Source of the DNA: Rhodococcus sp. SGAir0479
Lineage (GTDB): Bacteria; Actinomycetota; Actinomycetes; Mycobacteriales; Mycobacteriaceae
Direction: 5' to 3'
Assembly: GCF_005484805.1 (NCBI RefSeq)
Contig: NZ_CP039432.1
Span: 4,464,001 to 4,528,000, forward strand
DNA length: 64,000 bases
Shown piece by piece: positions 8,914 through 19,639 of this stretch. The position numbers and the translations under genes were made by a program. The notes beneath the pieces are model-generated. The model was given only the letters and a program-made list of their open reading frames with translations, was not told where the DNA came from and did no database searches. Each line of letters begins with the position of its first letter. Within the stretch, counting starts at the first letter, position 1.

Positions 8914-10562
8914 TGGCACCCGTATTCGCGCCGACGCTCGTCGGTTATCGGAAGGCATGGCTGCGGGCCGATGTCGTGGCCGGGCTGAGCGCGGGGGCGG
9001 TCGTGATCCCGCAGGCGATGGCGTACGCGACGATCGCGGACATGCCCGTGCAGATCGGCCTCTACACGTGCATGGTGCCGATGCTGGTGTACGCGCTGCT
9101 GGGCGGCTCGCGCACCGCGAGTGTCAGCACCACGTCCACGATCGCGACGCTGACGGCGTCGACCCTCGTCGGTGCCGGTATCGCCGCCGGGTCGGAGGAT
9201 GCGCAGGCCGCGCTCATGACGCTGACGCTGATGGTCGGGCTCATCCTCGTCGGCGCCCGCGTGCTGCGGCTGGGGGCGATCATCGAGAACATCAGCGAGG
9301 CAACACTGTCCGGCATCAAGGCCGGTGTCGGGCTGACGGTGGCGGTGAGTCAGCTGCCGAAGCTGCTGGGGGTTCCCGGGGATCCCGACGCCACCGGGTT
9401 CTTCCACGTGCTGAACGGTGTGCTGGGCCAGGTCGGGGACGCCAACGGTGCGACGGTGGCGCTGTCGGCGGTGTCCGTGGCCGCGCTGGTGGCGTTGGGG
9501 CGGCTGGTGCCCCGGGTCCCCGGGCCTCTCGTCGTGGTCGCCGTCGGGATCGCGCTGATCGCGTTCACCGGACTTCGCGATCGCGGCGTGGAGGTGATCG
9601 CCGAAGTACCACAGGGAATTCCACTTCCCGGGGTACCCTCGCTGCACGACATCGCGGATCTCCTGCCCGGCGCGCTCGCGATCTCGGTGATGGCGTTCCT
9701 GGAGACCGTCGCGGTGGCACGAGGGGTGCGGCGGTCTTCGGAACCGCAGATCGGCAGCGATCGTGAGCTGCTGGCCAACGGTGTTGCGTCGGTAGCGGGT
9801 TCGTTCTTCCACACCCTGCCGCCCGCGGCCGGCTTCTCGCAGACCGCGGTTGCGCTGCGGGCCGGGGCCCGCACGCAGGCCAGCGGTGTCATGACCGCGG
9901 TGCTGGCCGTGCTCGTGGCTCTGTTCCTGGCCCCGGTGCTCAACGATCTTCCGCAGGCCACGCTCGGCGCGATGGTGGTGGTCGCGACGCTGGGGCTGGT
10001 CGATCTCGGCTCGTTCGCTCGGTACTGGCGGGTGAACCGGGTCGAGTTCTGGATCGCCGCCGCGACGGCGGCCATCGGTCTCTCCGCGGGGCTGCTTCCC
10101 GCTGTGCTGGCGGGCGTCCTGCTCACCCTGTACCTGGTGCTGCGCGAACTGGACCGCCCGCACGTGTCACAACTCGTGCGCGAGGTGGCCGGCGGTTGGC
10201 GTGCGGTGGCTCCGGACGAGGGCGCCGTGCCCTCGGATCCACTGGTGCTGCGGGTCGATTCGGGTCTCTACACCGCCAACGTCCGCGCCAACACCCGCGA
10301 GATCGCCCGACGCGTCGCCGCGGGGCACCCGTCGACGCTCGTGATCGACTGCTCCCGGCTCACCCAGGTGACGACGACGGTGATGCGCAGCTTCCTCGAC
10401 CTCACCACCGAACTGGAGGACTCGGGGGTCGACGTGTACTTCGCGGCGCTGCCCCGCAAGAACCTGGCCACCGTCCGCCGCACCGCACTCGGGCGTGAGT
10501 ACGAATCGCGCGGACGGGTGTTCGTGGACGTGGAGTCCGCGGCTCGGGCATTGTCGAAGTGA
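8913..10562 (+). CDS. SulP-family anion transporter with STAS domain, second copy
   Basis: Second SulP-type permease in the window, 549 residues, predicted for sulfate, bicarbonate or another small anion. The family N-terminus (WLRADVVAGLSAGAVVIPQAMAYA) is followed by about ten hydrophobic segments. A STAS domain occupies roughly residues 435-545 (LVLRVDSGLYTANVRAN, then LVIDCSRLTQV). Its ATG at 8913 overlaps the stop of the leader ORF at 8815-8913; a GTG at 8910 is possible but has no better signal. It is followed after 13 bases by a GAP-family membrane protein gene, probably in the same transcript. It differs considerably from the SulP at 4278, so it is not a recent duplicate. Confidence 0.9.
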   Translation: MAPVFAPTLVGYRKAWLRADVVAGLSAGAVVIPQAMAYATIADMPVQIGLYTCMVPMLVYALLGGSRTASVSTTSTIATLTASTLVGAGIAAGSEDAQAALMTLTLMVGLILVGARVLRLGAIIENISEATLSGIKAGVGLTVAVSQLPKLLGVPGDPDATGFFHVLNGVLGQVGDANGATVALSAVSVAALVALGRLVPRVPGPLVVVAVGIALIAFTGLRDRGVEVIAEVPQGIPLPGVPSLHDIADLLPGALAISVMAFLETVAVARGVRRSSEPQIGSDRELLANGVASVAGSFFHTLPPAAGFSQTAVALRAGARTQASGVMTAVLAVLVALFLAPVLNDLPQATLGAMVVVATLGLVDLGSFARYWRVNRVEFWIAAATAAIGLSAGLLPAVLAGVLLTLYLVLRELDRPHVSQLVREVAGGWRAVAPDEGAVPSDPLVLRVDSGLYTANVRANTREIARRVAAGHPSTLVIDCSRLTQVTTTVMRSFLDLTTELEDSGVDVYFAALPRKNLATVRRTALGREYESRGRVFVDVESAARALSK

Positions 10563-10575
10563 CGGGGGTGTGGAG

Positions 10576-11232
10576 ATGGGCGAGCTGATACTGCAACTGC
10601 TTCCGGAGCTGGCGGGGATGGCCGTCACGCCGGCGGCGATCGCGGGTTGTGTGCTGCTGCTGCAGACCAAACGCGCTCTCGCGAACGCGTTCGCGTTCTT
10701 CGGTGCGTTCATGATCGCGTACACGGCCATCGGCGTCGCGGCGCTGCTCGGCGGTGCGACGCACGAGACCTCCCGCTCTGGTGCCGTCAGTCACTGGGCG
10801 GGTCTGGTCGTCGGCCTGGTCTTCCTCGCGTTCGGGATGTGGCAACTGATCCGCAGACGGTCGCCGTCGGACACGGGGCCGGAGTGGATGCAGCAACTCG
10901 CCGACGCCAAGCCGCGCGGCGCGTTCATCATGGGGGCCGCGCTGTCGATCGTGAACCCCAACCTGGCGATCATGATCTCCGGGATGACGGTGATCGCCGC
11001 GGCGGAGACCACCCCGGGCGCGGCGGTGTTCGGGACCGTGCTGCTGCTGTCGGCCGCGGCGCTCGACTTCCTGGTGCCGATCGCGGTCTACGCGGCGTTC
11101 GGGGACCGCGCGAAGAGCGCTCTCGGCGCCGTCAAGCAGTGGATGATCACGCACGAGCGGCCGCTCACGCTCACCGTCTTCTTCGGCTTCGGCGCTCTCT
11201 TCGTGGTGCGGAACCTCGTCGCGCTGCTGTGA
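10576..11232 (+). CDS. GAP-family (Sap, sulfolipid-1-addressing-like) membrane protein
   Basis: Six-helix integral membrane protein of 218 residues resembling the GAP/Sap family, whose mycobacterial members are linked to export or addressing of cell-envelope glycolipids. Features seen are an N-terminal helix with PAAIAGCVLLLQT, a charged loop after about residue 95, and a second three-helix half containing SIVNPNLAIMISG. The ATG at 10576 is the conventional choice. A GTG two codons earlier (10570) is closer to GGGGG and cannot be excluded. It lies 13 bases behind the second SulP gene and converges on ltrA with only three bases between stops. Its substrate here is unknown. Confidence 0.8.
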   Translation: MGELILQLLPELAGMAVTPAAIAGCVLLLQTKRALANAFAFFGAFMIAYTAIGVAALLGGATHETSRSGAVSHWAGLVVGLVFLAFGMWQLIRRRSPSDTGPEWMQQLADAKPRGAFIMGAALSIVNPNLAIMISGMTVIAAAETTPGAAVFGTVLLLSAAALDFLVPIAVYAAFGDRAKSALGAVKQWMITHERPLTLTVFFGFGALFVVRNLVALL

Positions 11233-11235
11233 CCG

Positions 11236-12432
11236 TCAGGCCCGGATGGTGCGGCGGTCGTCCGCGAACGTCAGCGTCTCGTACGCGATCAGGGCGAGCA
11301 ACACCGCGGTGAGGACGGCGAGCGACACCAGCGCGGGCAGGTGCCACGCCACCGGGATCAGCGCCGCGAGCACGACGGCCGTGACCGCGCGCGGAACACC
11401 GAGCGTGCCCACGCCGTACATCTTGAACACGACCAGCGCCGCGACGTACAGGGCCGCGCCGCCGAACAGTGCCACCAGCGGCCAGCCCTGCAGCGGATCG
11501 GTGAGCCGGTGATGGTTGCCGTCGCCGACGTAGTAGAGGACCTTCTTGAGGCCCAGCGAGAGCAACACGATGCCGATCACCATCGGCAGGTGCGCGTAGC
11601 TGTAGCAGCGCTGCGCGATCTGGATGCGGCGCCGGCCGCCGGCCGCCTCGAACGCGTGCTCCACCGTCAGCGACGTGACGTCGAAGTATGCCCACCACAG
11701 CAGGGACGACACCGTCAGCCCCAGCAGCGACGCCACCACAATGGCCCACGTGATGGGCAGGCTGGCGACACCGATCCCGATCGCGACGATGGACTCGCCG
11801 AGCGCGATGATCACGAACAGTCCGTGCCGTTCGGCGAAGTGGCTCACCGAGCGCAGACGCCAGTCGAGACCCCCGACGAGCGTGCCCAGGTAGTCCCCGG
11901 CCAGCGCGAGGAACCACATCACCGTCTGCCACGGCCCGGTCAGCTGGGAGGCGATGAGCAGGAAGGTGGTCCCGGCGAGCATCGACGGCACGAAGCGCTT
12001 GACCTGCCCGCGCAGTTGCGGGTCCTCCTTGCTGATCACCAGGAACACGAGGATGTGCAGCAGGCGGACCGTGAAGTAGCCGAGCGCGAACACCATCGGA
12101 CCGTCCAGCCCACCGGGCAGGTCGTCGAACGCCTCCGGGATCGTGAGAGCGACGATGAACACCGCGGACATCGCCGCGAGCATCGCCAGCCGGACGATCC
12201 CCTCGTCGGCGCGCACGAGGTTCGCGACCCACGAGTACCCGACCCAGCTCCACCACAGCACCGCCATGACGAGGATGCCGTGCAGGAGATTGACGGCTGT
12301 GGGATCGTCGGCCATGAGATCGGTGACTCTGGTGATCGCGAAGACGAACACCAGGTCGAAGAACAGCTCGAGCGGCGAAACCGACGCCCGTTCCTCGGTG
12401 GGGCGGGTCGTCATTCGTCGGGTGATGTCCAC
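11236..12432 (-). CDS. Low-temperature-requirement A (LtrA) family membrane protein
   Basis: Integral membrane protein of 398 residues with 11-12 hydrophobic segments. The LtrA signatures are present: [17 protein letters not shown] near the N-terminus and [18 protein letters not shown] in the middle. LtrA was first described in Listeria growth at low temperature; the molecular function of the family remains poorly defined. The gene is divergent from lysC and stands alone. An alternative start at the ATG six codons downstream (MTTRPTEE) is plausible because the first residues are not conserved-looking. Confidence 0.88.
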   Translation of the reverse strand: MDITRRMTTRPTEERASVSPLELFFDLVFVFAITRVTDLMADDPTAVNLLHGILVMAVLWWSWVGYSWVANLVRADEGIVRLAMLAAMSAVFIVALTIPEAFDDLPGGLDGPMVFALGYFTVRLLHILVFLVISKEDPQLRGQVKRFVPSMLAGTTFLLIASQLTGPWQTVMWFLALAGDYLGTLVGGLDWRLRSVSHFAERHGLFVIIALGESIVAIGIGVASLPITWAIVVASLLGLTVSSLLWWAYFDVTSLTVEHAFEAAGGRRRIQIAQRCYSYAHLPMVIGIVLLSLGLKKVLYYVGDGNHHRLTDPLQGWPLVALFGGAALYVAALVVFKMYGVGTLGVPRAVTAVVLAALIPVAWHLPALVSLAVLTAVLLALIAYETLTFADDRRTIRA

Positions 12433-12567
12433 AACGCTGATGCTGCCACCCGCGACCGGCGTGCGCCTCGAGGTGCCCGGTCAGGACGCCCTGCACCGGA
12501 ACGGACACACGTCGGTAAGCTCGACAGCTGGATTTGCATCAACCCATCTATCCGGAGGTACACACGC

Positions 12568-14871
<2,304 letters not shown>

Positions 14872-14884
14872 CTCCCGTCGTTCC

Positions 14885-14932
14885 CGCGTGCGCGGTCACC
14901 GGACCCTCGAGGTCCCGGTGGCCGCGCACGCG
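14885..14932 (+). terminator. Long GC-rich hairpin after asd
   Basis: Near-perfect inverted repeat of about 21 bp per arm with a 5-6 base loop around CTCGA; one mismatch and one unpaired base. It lies 14 bases past the asd stop. It has no T run, as is common for actinobacterial terminators. Confidence 0.75.
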
Positions 14933-14962
14933 GCGTATATCGGTCAGTGGTGAGTGATGTTG

Positions 14963-14982
14963 CGGCCGAAAGTTTTCGGCCG
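14963..14982. promoter_or_regulatory. Perfect inverted repeat just upstream of the carboxyltransferase gene
   Basis: CGGCCGAAA-GT-TTTCGGCCG has 9-bp perfect arms. It ends 13 bases before the GTG at 14996. In this position it could be an operator or an mRNA hairpin controlling the start. If translation begins instead at the ATG at 14957, the repeat would be coding. Confidence 0.4.
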
Positions 14983-14995
14983 TAGCTTCACTGCT

Positions 14996-16522
14996 GTGAC
15001 GGCGAACACGCAGAACGGTGCGGACTGGCAGGCTCTGCTGACGCGGCTGGCCGAACGCAAGGCCGCGGCCCGGGCGATGGGCGGCACCGTGAAGGTGGAC
15101 CGCTATCGGGCGTCCGGTCGCCTCGACGCGCGGGCCCGCATCACCACGCTGCTGGACGCGGGCTCGTTCGTCGAATTGGGCGCGCTGACAGGGGATCCGG
15201 CCGTCCCGGCCGACGCCTTCGTCGCAGGCGCCGGGACGGTCGACGGCCGCCCGGTGACTGTCGGGGCGGAGGACTTCACGGTCGCCGGTGGATCCATCGG
15301 AACCGCGGCCGCATCCAAGCGGACCCGGGCGGCGCAGCTGGCGCTACGCAACCGGACGCCGCTGGTGATGATGCTCGAGGGTGCCGGGCACCGTGCCACC
15401 AACGCGCTGGAACGGAACCGGCCCGCCCCCAACGATCTCCAGGCCATGGCGGACCTGTCGGGGTTGGTGCCCACGGTGGCGATCGTGACGGGCCCGTCCG
15501 CCGGGCACGGGGCGCTGGCCGCGCCGCTGTCCGATTTCGTGATCATGGTCGACGGGTACGGTGCGCTGTTCACGGCCGGACCGCCGCTCGTCGCCGCGTC
15601 GACCGGGGAGCAGGTCGACAAACAGACGCTCGGTGGTCCGCAGGTCGCGATCGACATGTCCGGGGTGGCCCACAACCGTGCCGAGTCGGACGCGGCGGCG
15701 CTGACATTGGCCCGCCGGTTCCTGTCCTACCTTCCGAGCAGTGCGTGGCAGCGTCCGCCGTGGATCGGGCCGGACGCCGGCAACCACGACGTCGGTGAGC
15801 GTGCGCTCCCGGAGCTACTCGATCTGATCCCGGTGAACCAGAAACGCCCGTACGACATGCGCGCGATGCTCGGTGCGCTGGCCGATTCCGGGACCGTGAC
15901 CGAGATCCAACCCACCTACGGGACCTCGATCATCACGGCGCTGGCACGGATCGGGGGGCACGCGGTCGCCGTGGTCGCGAACCAGCCGACCGTGATGGCC
16001 GGTGCCGTCACGGTGGCCGCCGCCGACAAGGCGGCGTCGTTCCTGCAACTCGCGGGCGCGTTCCACCTGCCGGTGCTCTTCCTCGCGGACAATCCGGGCG
16101 TGATGGCGGGCAGCGCCGCCGAGAAGGCGGGCATCCTCAAGGCCGGTGCGCGTATGTTCGCCGCACAGCACCGGCTGCGGAGCCCGAAGTTCCACGTGAC
16201 GGTGCGCAAGGCGTTCGGGTTCGGCAGTTCGGTGATGGGCGCGAACCCGTACGACAACCAGACCATGACGCTCGCGTTCCCGGCCGTCACGCTCGGCGGC
16301 ATCCCCGCGGACGTCGGCGGGCGCACCGCCAAGGAGGACGACGAGACCCGTCGGGCGCTGGTCGAGAACGAGACGTCGGGACCGTGGGCGTTGGCGCAGA
16401 CGTTGTTCTACGACGACGTCATCGACCCCCGGGAGTTGCGCAACGTTCTTATCCGCGGACTGGATTCGTGCGCGCGGGACGGCGCGGCGGAGCCGATCGC
16501 ACACCACGGTTATCTGCGCTGA
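14996..16522 (+). CDS. Acyl-CoA carboxylase carboxyltransferase (beta) subunit-like protein
   Basis: Resembles the AccD-type biotin-dependent carboxyltransferase beta chain, which transfers carboxyl from biotin to acetyl-, propionyl- or longer acyl-CoA. The 508-residue length is typical. Visible features are an N-terminal half with a glycine-rich segment (MMLEGAGHRATNALE) and a C-terminal half with LADNPGVMAGSAAEKAG and RKAFGFGSSVMGANPYDNQ, which line the CoA and biotin sites in the family. No biotin carboxylase alpha gene is adjacent, so its partner must be elsewhere and its substrate is open. The start is uncertain: the GTG at 14996 avoids coding through a palindrome, while an ATG at 14957 would add 13 residues. 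Neither has a strong ribosome-binding site. Confidence 0.85.
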   Translation: MTANTQNGADWQALLTRLAERKAAARAMGGTVKVDRYRASGRLDARARITTLLDAGSFVELGALTGDPAVPADAFVAGAGTVDGRPVTVGAEDFTVAGGSIGTAAASKRTRAAQLALRNRTPLVMMLEGAGHRATNALERNRPAPNDLQAMADLSGLVPTVAIVTGPSAGHGALAAPLSDFVIMVDGYGALFTAGPPLVAASTGEQVDKQTLGGPQVAIDMSGVAHNRAESDAAALTLARRFLSYLPSSAWQRPPWIGPDAGNHDVGERALPELLDLIPVNQKRPYDMRAMLGALADSGTVTEIQPTYGTSIITALARIGGHAVAVVANQPTVMAGAVTVAAADKAASFLQLAGAFHLPVLFLADNPGVMAGSAAEKAGILKAGARMFAAQHRLRSPKFHVTVRKAFGFGSSVMGANPYDNQTMTLAFPAVTLGGIPADVGGRTAKEDDETRRALVENETSGPWALAQTLFYDDVIDPRELRNVLIRGLDSCARDGAAEPIAHHGYLR

Positions 16523-16545
16523 CCTCGAAGGGAAAGGAAGACGAC

Positions 16546-16914
16546 GTGTCGAAGAACTGGGAAGAAGAGTACGGCTACTCCGATGCCGTCCGCAGCGGCG
16601 ATCTGCTGTTCTGCTCCGGCCAGGTCGGACTCGAGGCGGACGGGAGTGCGCCGGCGAATCCGGAACGGCAGTACGACCTCGCGTTCGCGACGCTCGGCAA
16701 GCTGCTCGCCGAGCACGGGGCGGGCCCGTCGGATCTGGTGGAACTCACCAGCTTCCACGTCGACTTTCCTCGGCACATGACCGAGTTCATGGCGGCGAAG
16801 GCGCGTTTCCAGAACGGTGCACGGCCGGCGTGGACGGCAGTGGGGGTCACGGCCCTGGGGATGCCCGGCATCCTCGTGGAGATCAAGGCGACGGCCAGGA
16901 TTCGCGACATCTGA
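16546..16914 (+). CDS. RidA/YjgF family protein
   Basis: Member of the RidA superfamily, whose founding members deaminate reactive enamine/imine intermediates released by PLP enzymes. It has 122 residues, with typical motifs SGDLLFCSGQVG near the N-terminus and ARPAWTAVGVTALGMPGILVEIKATA at the C-terminus. The arginine that binds substrate carboxylate in true RidA cannot be assigned with certainty, so it may belong to another subgroup. The GTG at 16546 has AAGGAAG five bases upstream. It lies 23 bases behind the carboxyltransferase gene and is probably co-transcribed. Confidence 0.88.
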   Translation: MSKNWEEEYGYSDAVRSGDLLFCSGQVGLEADGSAPANPERQYDLAFATLGKLLAEHGAGPSDLVELTSFHVDFPRHMTEFMAAKARFQNGARPAWTAVGVTALGMPGILVEIKATARIRDI

Positions 16915-16971
16915 GCCGCTGTGCCGTGAGCTGCGGTGTGGTGTCAGCGGTGCGGGGTCAGCGGTGCGGGG

Positions 16972-17319
16972 TCAGGCCGCGCCCGAGACGAATTCGTGCG
17001 CCTCGTGGGCCGCGTCGCGCCACCGGGCCAGCGTCCCGTCGAGGTCGTCGTCGTCGAAGGGGAGCGACACCCACTCCTTCATCGTGCGGCTGCCCATCGT
17101 GACTTCATGCGCCGTGCCGGCGGCGACGACCTCCCGGGCGCGCGCACGGGGCAGTTTGACGATCAACCGGTCGTCGTGGCCGAGGAAGGCGAAGATCTTG
17201 CCGGCCACCCGCAGGCCGGGGCTGCGGAACATCGTCCCGACCTCCACGTCGGGGGCGCGCAGGAACTCTGCGGCGAGCTCGTCGAGCAACGCGCGTGCCG
17301 GAGTCGTCGGGTCACGCAT
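16972..17319 (-). CDS. TfoX N-terminal domain-like protein
   Basis: Small cytosolic protein of 115 residues resembling stand-alone TfoX N-terminal domains (VEVGTMFRSPGLRVAGKIFAF, then DRLIVKLP). Despite the name, such single-domain proteins in actinobacteria have no demonstrated link to competence, and the function is unknown. The ATG at 17319 has GAGG shortly upstream; a farther upstream in-frame start at 17376 would add 19 residues. It is downstream of the cold-shock gene on the same strand but separated from it by a GC-rich hairpin. Confidence 0.7.
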   Translation of the reverse strand: MRDPTTPARALLDELAAEFLRAPDVEVGTMFRSPGLRVAGKIFAFLGHDDRLIVKLPRARAREVVAAGTAHEVTMGSRTMKEWVSLPFDDDDLDGTLARWRDAAHEAHEFVSGAA

Positions 17320-17380
17320 GTCCTCGACCGTATCGGCCGGTAGGGCGGCCCGTGAGAGGTTCGGGCGCCGAGACACAGAT

Positions 17381-17413
17381 CGGGCCCCTTCCCTGGCATG
17401 GGAACGGGGCCCG
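17381..17413 (-). terminator. Hairpin after the cold-shock gene
   Basis: GC-rich inverted repeat, 13-14 bases per arm with one bulged base, loop TGGCAT. It lies 43 bases past the cold-shock stop. Probable intrinsic terminator, with only a weak T-rich tail. Confidence 0.6.
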
Positions 17414-17455
17414 ACGGTTCCTCACATCCCCGCGAGGGGGAAACGGGAGAGAGGC

Positions 17456-17659
17456 TCAGATCACGGTGATGCCGGTGGCCTGGGGGCCCTTGGCGCCCTG
17501 CGTGATCTCGAACTGCACGCGCTGGTTCTCCTCGAGGTTGCGGAATCCGCTGCCCTGGATCTCCGAGTAGTGCGCGAACACGTCAGCGGTTCCGTCCGAA
17601 GGGGCGATGAAGCCGAAGCCCTTCTCGGCGTTGAACCACTTCACGGTGCCTTCTGCCAT
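17456..17659 (-). CDS. cspA: Cold-shock protein (CspA family)
   Basis: Single cold-shock domain, 67 residues, an RNA/single-stranded-DNA chaperone in the cytoplasm. RNP1 (KGFGFI) and RNP2 (VFAHY) are intact, and the N-terminus ([18 protein letters not shown]) is the family standard. The start at 17659 has AGGAG seven to eight bases upstream. A candidate promoter at 17792-17821 would give a 5' leader of roughly 130 bases, in keeping with the long leaders that control translation of cold-shock mRNAs. Confidence 0.96.
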   Translation of the reverse strand: MAEGTVKWFNAEKGFGFIAPSDGTADVFAHYSEIQGSGFRNLEENQRVQFEITQGAKGPQATGITVI

Positions 17660-17791
17660 GTGTATCTCCTCTAGTCAGGCTCTCGGGTGCTGCCGTATCG
17701 GAGCAAGCCCGCGCCGGTTTCTCAGATGTCGGCGATTCCTGAACAGGAGATCTGTCCGTCCGCAAAACAGGTGTGCGGGCGCGTCGAACCC

Positions 17792-17821
17792 ATACAAAAA
17801 ACTACGACCGATCACAGTCAA
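17792..17821 (-). promoter_or_regulatory. Candidate promoter of the cold-shock gene
   Basis: On the minus strand TTGACT (17821-17816) and TTGTAT (17797-17792) are separated by 18 bases, a reasonable sigma-70-type match. Transcription would start near 17785, leaving a leader of about 125 bases before the cspA start. Confidence 0.45.
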
Positions 17822-17909
17822 CCACACGAGCCGGGGGATTTCTTCCGGATAGCCACAGGTCGAAATGACCCGCTCGGCGGGGGTGGCCGCAAGCGTTTGC
17901 GATCGAGCG

Positions 17910-18077
17910 TTACTGCGCGCTGAAGAGCGAACGGTGGATCTCTTCGCTCGTACGGGGAGCCGAGGGAGCGATCGCGGGGCTCGTCAATTCCTCGCTGGAA
18001 TTGCTGTCGTTTTCGCTGGGAACGACGTACGGGTCGGAAAAGAGTGGTCCGGTTGCAGAATCTTGACTGCGGTTCAC
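17910..18077 (-). CDS. Possible small acidic protein
   Basis: Unrecognised 55-codon ORF with GTG start, preceded by AGGA and lying nine bases after the stop of the ORF at 18087-18296. The product is rich in Ser, Pro and Glu (for example NDSNSSEEL). G/C use at third positions is lower than in neighbouring genes, which weakens the case. It may be coding or simply part of the region upstream of cspA. Confidence 0.25.
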   Translation of the reverse strand: MNRSQDSATGPLFSDPYVVPSENDSNSSEELTSPAIAPSAPRTSEEIHRSLFSAQ

Positions 18078-18086
18078 GGTGGGTCC

Positions 18087-18296
18087 TCACTTGTCGTAGC
18101 GCGTGGGCACCAGCTCGTGGCCGCGGGTCCAGAGCCGGGCGAGATGCCGCGGTGCCTCGCGGCGCGCGCTGGTTGCACTTGTGTACCAGATCATCGGGAC
18201 ACGGGTCCCGGTGCGGCCGAACGGCCGAGGTCCGAGAAAATCCTCGGGGTGCTCCCACCACTGTACGGGTCGTCCGCGGACCCGGCCGTTCACCAC
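18087..18296 (-). CDS. Small hypothetical protein rich in Trp and Arg
   Basis: Unrecognised 69-residue product starting at GTG 18296 (a second GTG follows directly). The sequence has a globular look rather than a random-frame look: QWWEHPEDFLGPRPFGRTG, then MIWYTSATSARREAP. By eye about 80 percent of third codon positions are G or C, close to real genes here. It lies in the roughly 700-bp gap between the AraC regulator gene and cspA, on the opposite strand to the AraC gene. No function is proposed. Confidence 0.45.
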   Translation of the reverse strand: MVNGRVRGRPVQWWEHPEDFLGPRPFGRTGTRVPMIWYTSATSARREAPRHLARLWTRGHELVPTRYDK

Positions 18297-18355
18297 CGCA
18301 TTCGGCGGAGGTCGATGTCGCTCGTGGGGGCCGCCGTATCTGTGACAATGCCGAC

Positions 18356-19156
18356 GTGGGACTACGTCAGGCCTGTCGCGCCGCCGGCATCGGCGTGGTG
18401 ACCGTGAGTGCGCACGACGGTGCGGTTCGCGGGCACCGCGCGGTTCCGGCCCTGTCCGCCCGGCTGGTCGTCAGCCTGGGGGCTCCCATCGAGATCCACT
18501 ACGACGGACGGGTCCGGCAGCTCCCGTCGGTCGTGTCGGCGTTCTTGCGGCCCGGGGCGGCCACCCCGGCCACCATCCTCCGTTCGCAGCAACCGATCGC
18601 CTACGTCGAACTGTCGGCGCCCGCCCTGCAACGCCTGACGGGCGTGCCCCTGCGGGATCTGGACGCGGGCGGTGTCGAGGCCGGGACGATCCTGCCGTGG
18701 GTGGGCCAGCTGTGCGAGGAGCTGGCAGGTTGCTCCGCCGCGCACCGGGAGGCGGTGCTGCGCGTCCGACTGCTCGACCGGCTGAACGAGACCGGTCTCG
18801 GCGGAGCCGACGAAGACGCCTTCCGCACCTTGCAACTGATCCGAGCCCGTGCCGGGGCGGTGCCGGTCGAGGAACTCGCGCGCCACGCACATCTGAGTCC
18901 CAGACGGCTACGAGACGTCATGCGCCACTCGCTGGGAATCACGCCGAAGTTCGCCTCCCGCGTGGCCCGGTTGGCGTTCGCCGTGAACCGGGCCGGGGCG
19001 GGCGCGCACTCGTGGGCTCAGGTTGCCGCGGAGTCGGAGTACCACGACCAGAGTCACCTGGTGCACGACTTTCGCGAGCTCATGAACACGACGCCGACGG
19101 GATGGCTCGACGAAGAGGGCCGAAATCTACAAGGATGGCGACGTCCGTCTCCCTGA
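18356..19156 (+). CDS. AraC-family transcriptional regulator
   Basis: DNA-binding regulator with a C-terminal AraC-type double helix-turn-helix. The 266-residue protein has VEELARHAHLSPRRLRDVMRH (first helix-turn-helix), then FASRVARLAFAVNR and WAQVAAESEYHDQSHLVHDF, followed by the usual GxTPTxW-like end (NTTPTGWLD). The N-terminal half (about residues 1-165) is a cupin-like sensor region with no recognisable ligand motif. The GTG at 18356 is the likeliest start, but the upstream frame is open and no strong ribosome-binding site is visible. It is followed ten bases later by a VOC-family gene, a common pairing in which the regulator and small enzyme are co-expressed. Confidence 0.85.
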   Translation: MGLRQACRAAGIGVVTVSAHDGAVRGHRAVPALSARLVVSLGAPIEIHYDGRVRQLPSVVSAFLRPGAATPATILRSQQPIAYVELSAPALQRLTGVPLRDLDAGGVEAGTILPWVGQLCEELAGCSAAHREAVLRVRLLDRLNETGLGGADEDAFRTLQLIRARAGAVPVEELARHAHLSPRRLRDVMRHSLGITPKFASRVARLAFAVNRAGAGAHSWAQVAAESEYHDQSHLVHDFRELMNTTPTGWLDEEGRNLQGWRRPSP

Positions 19157-19166
19157 CCATCGGGGC

Positions 19167-19553
19167 ATGGACAATTCACTTCTTCCCAAGCTGCTGGTCG
19201 CGGACGCCGACACGGCGATCACGTTCTACACCCGCGCTCTCGGTGCCGAGCTCGTCCTGCGCGTCGCCGACGACCGCGGCGTGGTCGGCCACGCGGAGCT
19301 CACGCTCGATTCCGCCACCTTCGCGCTGGCGCAGAGCGTCGACGAGTGGGGATGGCGCGATCCCGAATCGATCGGCGGCTCACCGGTGTTGATCATGGTC
19401 ACGACGCCGGACCCCGACGCGACGGCGGCTCGGATGGTGCAGCACGGCGCCGAAACGGTGATACCGGTCGACGATCGACCGTACGGGAAAAGGCAAGGCC
19501 GAGTGCGGGACCCGTTCGGGCACCTGTGGGTGATCAGCGGTGGACCGCGGTGA
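19167..19553 (+). CDS. VOC-superfamily (PhnB/glyoxalase-like) protein
   Basis: Small metal-binding-fold protein, 128 residues, of the vicinal oxygen chelate superfamily (glyoxalase, bleomycin resistance, PhnB-like). Paired beta-alpha-beta modules are visible: DADTAITFYTRALGAELVLRV at the N-terminus and VRDPFGHLWVIS at the C-terminus, the latter being the usual VOC ending. It lies ten bases behind the AraC regulator gene and is likely in the same transcript. Substrate unknown; it could bind and sequester a toxic compound rather than catalyse a reaction. Confidence 0.85.
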   Translation: MDNSLLPKLLVADADTAITFYTRALGAELVLRVADDRGVVGHAELTLDSATFALAQSVDEWGWRDPESIGGSPVLIMVTTPDPDATAARMVQHGAETVIPVDDRPYGKRQGRVRDPFGHLWVISGGPR

Positions 19554-19581
19554 GGCGTCTCGTCCGGCGCAGCTGATCGGC

Positions 19582-19598
19582 CTCCCGTTCAACGGGAG
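19582..19598. terminator. Short perfect hairpin between VOC and NTF2-like genes
   Basis: CTCCCGTT-C-AACGGGAG: 8-bp arms around one base, 28 bases after the VOC stop. It could end the AraC-VOC transcript, although a one-base loop is sterically tight. Confidence 0.35.
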
Positions 19599-19639
19599 CC
19601 CCCGGACATCGGACGGCGTGCCGGCGCCTATCGTCGCGC

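Noticed and set aside
8685-10163. A 492-codon open frame on the minus strand opposite the second SulP gene
   Set aside because: His/Arg/Gln-rich composition typical of antisense frames, no recognisable domain, and the opposite strand encodes a complete SulP protein.
11341-12567. Long in-frame extension upstream of lysC (830 codons in total)
   Set aside because: It runs antisense through ltrA; the GTG at 12568 has an ideal ribosome-binding site and gives the standard aspartokinase N-terminus.
16939-16975. Two tandem copies of CGGTGCGGGGTCAG after the RidA gene
   Set aside because: Two short units in a small gap; no further copies, no sign of a regulatory array or mobile element.
17865-18401. 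178-codon plus-strand open frame before the AraC regulator gene
   Set aside because: Composition looks random, it overlaps the AraC start in another frame, and the opposite strand contains more gene-like small ORFs.
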